Assembly (NCBI GenBank): GCA_927798255.1
Contig: CAKMMH010000059.1
Location: 1 to 9,568 of the forward strand
Reading direction: 5' to 3'
Source: an uncultured bacterium
GTDB taxonomy: Bacteria > Bdellovibrionota_C > UBA2361 > CAKMMH01
DNA: 9,568 nt
Shown here in pieces: positions 7,611 through 9,568 of the stretch. The notes under the pieces were generated by a model. It did no database searches, was not told where the DNA came from, and saw only the letters and a program-made list of their open reading frames with translations. The position numbers and the translations under genes were made by a program. Position 1 is the first letter of the stretch; every line of letters begins with the position of its first letter.

Positions 7611-8153
7611 CTATATATCAATTTCTGCAAACAAGTCTGGATTATCAAGCAATGCATTTTCTGCTTCTTTAAACACGTAATCCCAAACACGACTATCCCA
7701 AATACGAAAGCCATGAATCGATGAAGTAAACGTTACATCTTTTGAAAGTCCAGCATAAACTCTTAAGTATTCAGGGATTAAAATTCTCCCACTTTTATCT
7801 ATTTGACATTCTGCGGCTCTACTTAAATAGAAGTTTTCTAATCTTTGTAGTTTTGAATCAAATCTACTTTTAGAGCGAAGTTTATTTTCAAATTCTATCC
7901 AAGAAGATAAAGAAAAACCTTCTAAGCATTTTGAGCCTTCGCTAACATAGTTTGTTATTACTATACTTTGCTCGTTTGTTATAGAAAGCACACGTCTATA
8001 TTCACTAGGTAAATTAACGCGGAATTTTGAATCAAGAGAATGAGTAAAATTTCCATGAAATGATAGACAATTATTAAACTGAGACTCAGAAGTCTCACCT
8101 TTAAATTCAAAATTTTCATTTAAATTGTTATTTTTTAAAAGTTCATCTTTCAT
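7611..8153 (-). CDS. mraZ: MraZ, transcriptional repressor of the dcw operon
   Basis: MraZ proteins are DNA-binding, ring-forming regulators with two AbrB-like swapped-hairpin domains. They bind TGGG direct repeats upstream of their own operon. Here the first domain starts at FHGNFTHSLDSKF (32-44) and the second contains CQIDKSGRILIP (116-127). The length is 180 residues against about 150 in most members. The excess is a 31-residue polar, Asn- and Glu-rich N-terminal extension before the position where other MraZ proteins start. No in-frame ATG, GTG or TTG occurs between the extension and the first domain, so the extension appears to be translated. The first DxKGR motif reads DSKFR, with Phe in place of the normal Gly, while the second is intact. 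The operator at 8249-8272 supports autoregulation. No Shine-Dalgarno sequence lies at a usual distance from the ATG. Confidence 0.93.
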   Translation of the reverse strand: MKDELLKNNNLNENFEFKGETSESQFNNCLSFHGNFTHSLDSKFRVNLPSEYRRVLSITNEQSIVITNYVSEGSKCLEGFSLSSWIEFENKLRSKSRFDSKLQRLENFYLSRAAECQIDKSGRILIPEYLRVYAGLSKDVTFTSSIHGFRIWDSRVWDYVFKEAENALLDNPDLFAEIDI

Positions 8154-8248
8154 TTTTTTAAAAAGCGTTTCCCTTTTACCTTAAAAACTTAACAATTTAA
8201 GCTAGTTAATAATATATCTATCAATTTTTATTAGGCTTTGCTTTTTCT

Positions 8249-8272
8249 CCCACTAAACCCCACATTCACCCA
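8249..8272 (-). promoter_or_regulatory. MraZ operator: three TGGG direct repeats
   Basis: On the minus strand TGGG occurs at 8272-8269, 8262-8259 and 8252-8249, exactly 10 bp apart and so on one face of the helix. This is the known MraZ box (TGGGN repeats separated by about five bases) seen upstream of mraZ in E. coli and other bacteria. The box starts four bases after the -10 element, so a bound MraZ ring would cover the transcription start. Confidence 0.9.
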
Positions 8273-8276
8273 CTTA

Positions 8277-8305
8277 ATATTAAAAAATTACAAGTTTTTT
8301 ATCAA
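8277..8305 (-). promoter_or_regulatory. Sigma-70-like promoter of the mraZ operon
   Basis: A -35 TTGATA (8305-8300) and a -10 TAATAT (8282-8277) are separated by 17 bases, just upstream of the MraZ operator. The expected start near 8270 would leave a leader of about 115-120 bases before mraZ. An overlapping alternative, TTGACC (8313-8308) with TAATTT (8290-8285) and a 17-base spacer, is a worse -10. The placement next to the operator makes the first choice more likely. Confidence 0.65.
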
Positions 8306-8487
8306 ATGGTCAAGGGAAAAATGTAGAAAAATATAAAAAATGCAAAAAAATATTATTATAAAATCAAGAATAACAATGTCTTACATAAAAAATAGCAATC
8401 ACATAAGTTAGTTTAATAATTTGAGTAGAAGCTTTTTTAGAAAATAATGTTTTTTCTAGGTTGCTGCCGTTTCCACAAGTTAAAAAA

Positions 8488-8493
8488 AGGTGA
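8488..8493 (+). promoter_or_regulatory. Ribosome-binding site of the 63-residue gene
   Basis: AGGTGA, a full match to the anti-Shine-Dalgarno TCACCT, ends three bases before the ATG at 8497. It is the best ribosome-binding site in the window and is the main reason to accept this short gene and its start. Confidence 0.7.
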
Positions 8494-8496
8494 AAG

Positions 8497-8688
8497 ATGA
8501 ATAATTTACCTTTTTACATTGCTGCGATTATTTGCGCAGTGATAACGTTATTCACTTGGAAATCAACAATGAAGGTTTTCAAGGAATCGAAAGACGACAA
8601 GACTACTAGGATCGTTATGCCGATTCTCGCGTTAATCTTGACAATCGCAACGACATTCATATTCTGTTGCGATTTGATTTCGCACTAG
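8497..8688 (+). CDS. Small two-helix membrane protein of unknown function
   Basis: This is a 63-residue protein that I do not recognise. It has two hydrophobic segments (about residues 6-21 and 39-61) joined by a charged loop, KSTMKVFKESKDDKTTR. This suggests a membrane hairpin with the basic loop in the cytoplasm. Two adjacent cysteines (57-58) lie near the C-terminal end of the second helix. A strong AGGTGA precedes the ATG. The codons are unlike those of the neighbours: I count 13 CpG in 192 bases against about one per 100 bases in rsmH, and GC is about 37%. Frequent codons include GCG, TCG, ACG and ATC. This suggests recent transfer or a different constraint. It is divergent from mraZ and not part of the operon. 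Small size and topology could suit a holin, a toxin or a subunit of a membrane complex, but nothing selects among these. Confidence 0.6.
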   Translation: MNNLPFYIAAIICAVITLFTWKSTMKVFKESKDDKTTRIVMPILALILTIATTFIFCCDLISH

Positions 8689-8763
8689 TAGCCCATTAAA
8701 TACAAATATGGGGATAATACCTATTTGGTAAGAAAAGCGTGGAAGACACTAACTGTTTTAATA

Positions 8764-8791
8764 AAGAAGCCCGATTCTAAAAAGACTTCTT
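8764..8791. terminator. Weak candidate terminator after the small membrane gene
   Basis: AAGAAG (8764-8769) and CTTCTT (8786-8791) form an inverted repeat about 75 bases after the stop at 8688. On the minus strand the stem extends to eight pairs including one G-U pair, and is followed by TATT. On the plus strand only a pyrimidine-rich CCCTTTCCTT follows, with no T-run. The long loop and low GC make this a weak call. Confidence 0.25.
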
Positions 8792-8994
8792 CCCTTTCCT
8801 TAAAGCTTATTTTTCTAATCTAAAAACCACTACAAATTCAAAGAAGCACTATTAATACCAAATTTTTATGTGTCGTCAATCAAAATTAAGGTGTACAAAA
8901 ATTTATTTAGTAAAAATTGATGATTTGGATTTACCTGGAAAAAGTAATCACTAGAACTATAAAACAGTCAAGGCGCAAAAATATCAGGGGATTT

Positions 8995-9045
8995 GAGTGG
9001 GAAAAGCGCAATCGTACTCTTTTGCAAAGAGCATTTTTCCCCCTC
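8995..9045. terminator. Nested hairpin, candidate bidirectional terminator
   Basis: GAGTGGGAAAA (8995-9005) pairs with TTTTCCCCCTC (9035-9045) in ten pairs with one mismatch. Inside it is a perfect CTCTTT/AAAGAG stem with a three-base loop (9017-9022 and 9026-9031). On the plus strand the inner stem is followed two bases later by TTTTT, like a Rho-independent terminator. For the minus strand the structure lies 35 bases after the stop of the exported-protein gene. Low GC in the inner stem limits confidence. Confidence 0.4.
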
Positions 9046-9079
9046 GAATAGCGTAGATACTTTTGATACATTGTCCATT

Positions 9080-9568
9080 TTATAAATCATCATCCATTAA
9101 ATCTACAAAGAACAATCCTGTACCAAAATCTAAAATCTCTTCTGTACAAACGCCAGCATAAATTCCAAATAATAAAAAATCGACTCCAGCTCCAACTTCA
9201 CCAGGACAAATGTTACGAACTCTAGACTCAGCAAACGCAGGCCCTACACCTATTTCTTCACCATATTCTAATTTTACAGGCCAATCTCGACCAAAATTTC
9301 CTATTCTTAAGGAAGCAGGAATCATTTGCCTATACCCTACTTGTCCATATTTTGTGACACGTGCAACAGCACCGAGACTTGGCCCTACACCAATATCAAA
9401 TTTAAAAATATCAACAAGATCTAACACTCTATTTACAGGCCATAAAAGAATTTGTTTTAAAATTGATGGTGATTCTTTTTTTTCTTGAATTTGCATATCC
9501 GACCAAGGCTTCATAGGACTAACCTCGACCTCCTGAGCTGCATATGAGTAATTTACAAAATAAATAAA
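9080..9568 (-). CDS. Exported protein of unknown function, 5' end beyond the window
   Basis: The frame is open to the right edge and gives 162 residues. The first visible part, FIYFVNYSYAAQEVEVSP, looks like the end of a Sec signal peptide with cleavage likely after SYA, so the true start lies beyond base 9568. An ATG at 9512-9514 has AGGAGG upstream, but 14 bases away, which is too far; starting there would discard the signal peptide. The mature part has ILLWPVNRVLDLVDIFKFDIGVGPS, then Gly-rich beta-type segments with GVGP twice, ending in an acidic DLMDDDL. The pattern suggests a beta-rich periplasmic or outer-membrane-associated protein. I recall similar 'NRxxDLxDIxxxDxGVGP' exported proteins in uncultured Gram-negative lineages, but cannot name a family. 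A nested hairpin follows the gene. Confidence 0.75.
   Translation of the reverse strand, partial: FIYFVNYSYAAQEVEVSPMKPWSDMQIQEKKESPSILKQILLWPVNRVLDLVDIFKFDIGVGPSLGAVARVTKYGQVGYRQMIPASLRIGNFGRDWPVKLEYGEEIGVGPAFAESRVRNICPGEVGAGVDFLLFGIYAGVCTEEILDFGTGLFFVDLMDDDL

Larger units (their letters stand above)
8154..8496. other. Divergent intergenic region between mraZ and the small membrane gene
   Basis: This 343-base stretch is very AT-rich. Besides the mraZ promoter and operator, it holds the mraZ leader (about 8154-8270), which has an AGGG too far (about 17 bases) from the ATG to be a normal ribosome-binding site. It also has an inverted repeat TAGAAAA/TTTTCTA (8438-8444 and 8452-8458, seven-base loop). 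A possible but weak plus-strand promoter for the gene at 8497 is TTGAGT (8421-8426), 18-base spacer, TAATGT (8445-8450). I see no gene in it. Confidence 0.6.
8689..9079. other. Stretch without a convincing gene
   Basis: No frame here is long or recognisable. The best is a 28-codon one at 8868-8954 with no ribosome-binding site. The stretch contains an inverted repeat CAAATA/TATTTG at 8703-8708 and 8722-8727, which gains a GG/CC pair inside a one-base bulge. It also contains the weak terminator at 8764-8791 and the long hairpin at 8995-9045. CpG is locally more frequent near 8970-9055 than in the operon, as in the neighbouring small gene. Confidence 0.55.

Noticed and set aside
8868..8954. 28-codon plus-strand frame in the gene-free stretch
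   Set aside because: It is too short, has no ribosome-binding site, and its translation matches nothing I know.
9210..9488. 92-residue plus-strand frame opposite the exported protein
   Set aside because: It is antisense to a frame with a signal-peptide end and conserved-looking Gly motifs; its Pro/Ser/Thr-rich translation looks like a mirror of that gene.
9512..9514. ATG preceded by AGGAGG as the start of the exported protein
   Set aside because: The spacing of 14 bases is too long, and the frame upstream encodes what looks like a signal-peptide end.
1..9568. CRISPR array, tRNA, rRNA, transposase or defence system
   Set aside because: I saw no regularly spaced long repeats, no tRNA or rRNA sequence, and no transposase or defence-type motifs on either strand.

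Overview
The window is low-GC DNA (about 30% by eye) from a bacterium. It is dominated by one minus-strand operon for division and cell-wall synthesis, a shortened dcw cluster. Several features point to a Gram-negative, meso-diaminopimelate cell wall. MurE has the DNPR motif, the FtsI-type penicillin-binding protein lacks PASTA domains, and an exported protein sits at the right edge. No sequence here fixes the phylum. A PVC-type or other little-cultured Gram-negative lineage is a guess only.

Layout, left to right. 1-393: plus-strand 3' end of a gene, possibly a DUF4340-like protein. 394-539: convergent spacer with an unusual G-rich, repeat-like stretch. 540-758: minus-strand 72-residue protein of unknown function, last gene of the operon. 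775-8153: minus-strand operon, in transcription order mraZ, rsmH, ftsL-like, ftsI, murE, mraY, ftsW. 8154-8496: divergent regulatory region with a clear MraZ operator (three TGGG repeats exactly 10 bp apart) just downstream of a sigma-70-like promoter. 8497-8688: plus-strand 63-residue two-helix membrane protein with CpG-rich codon use unlike its neighbours. 8689-9079: no convincing gene, several inverted repeats. 9080-9568: minus-strand exported protein whose start lies beyond the window.

How the genes work together: MraZ is the expected autorepressor of its own operon. RsmH methylates 16S rRNA at C1402. MurE and MraY make the UDP-MurNAc-tripeptide and lipid I on the way to lipid II. FtsW polymerises lipid II and FtsI cross-links it at the septum, with the FtsL-like protein as the small bitopic divisome partner. 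The usual murF (between murE and mraY), murD (between mraY and ftsW) and everything after ftsW (murG, murC, ftsQ, ftsA, ftsZ) are absent here and must be encoded elsewhere if present.

I see no clear new defence or mobile system. The best candidates for something undescribed are the CpG-rich small membrane gene opposite mraZ, the 72-residue protein that ends the operon, the G-rich spacer at 402-529, and unusual residues in MurE, MraZ and FtsW.
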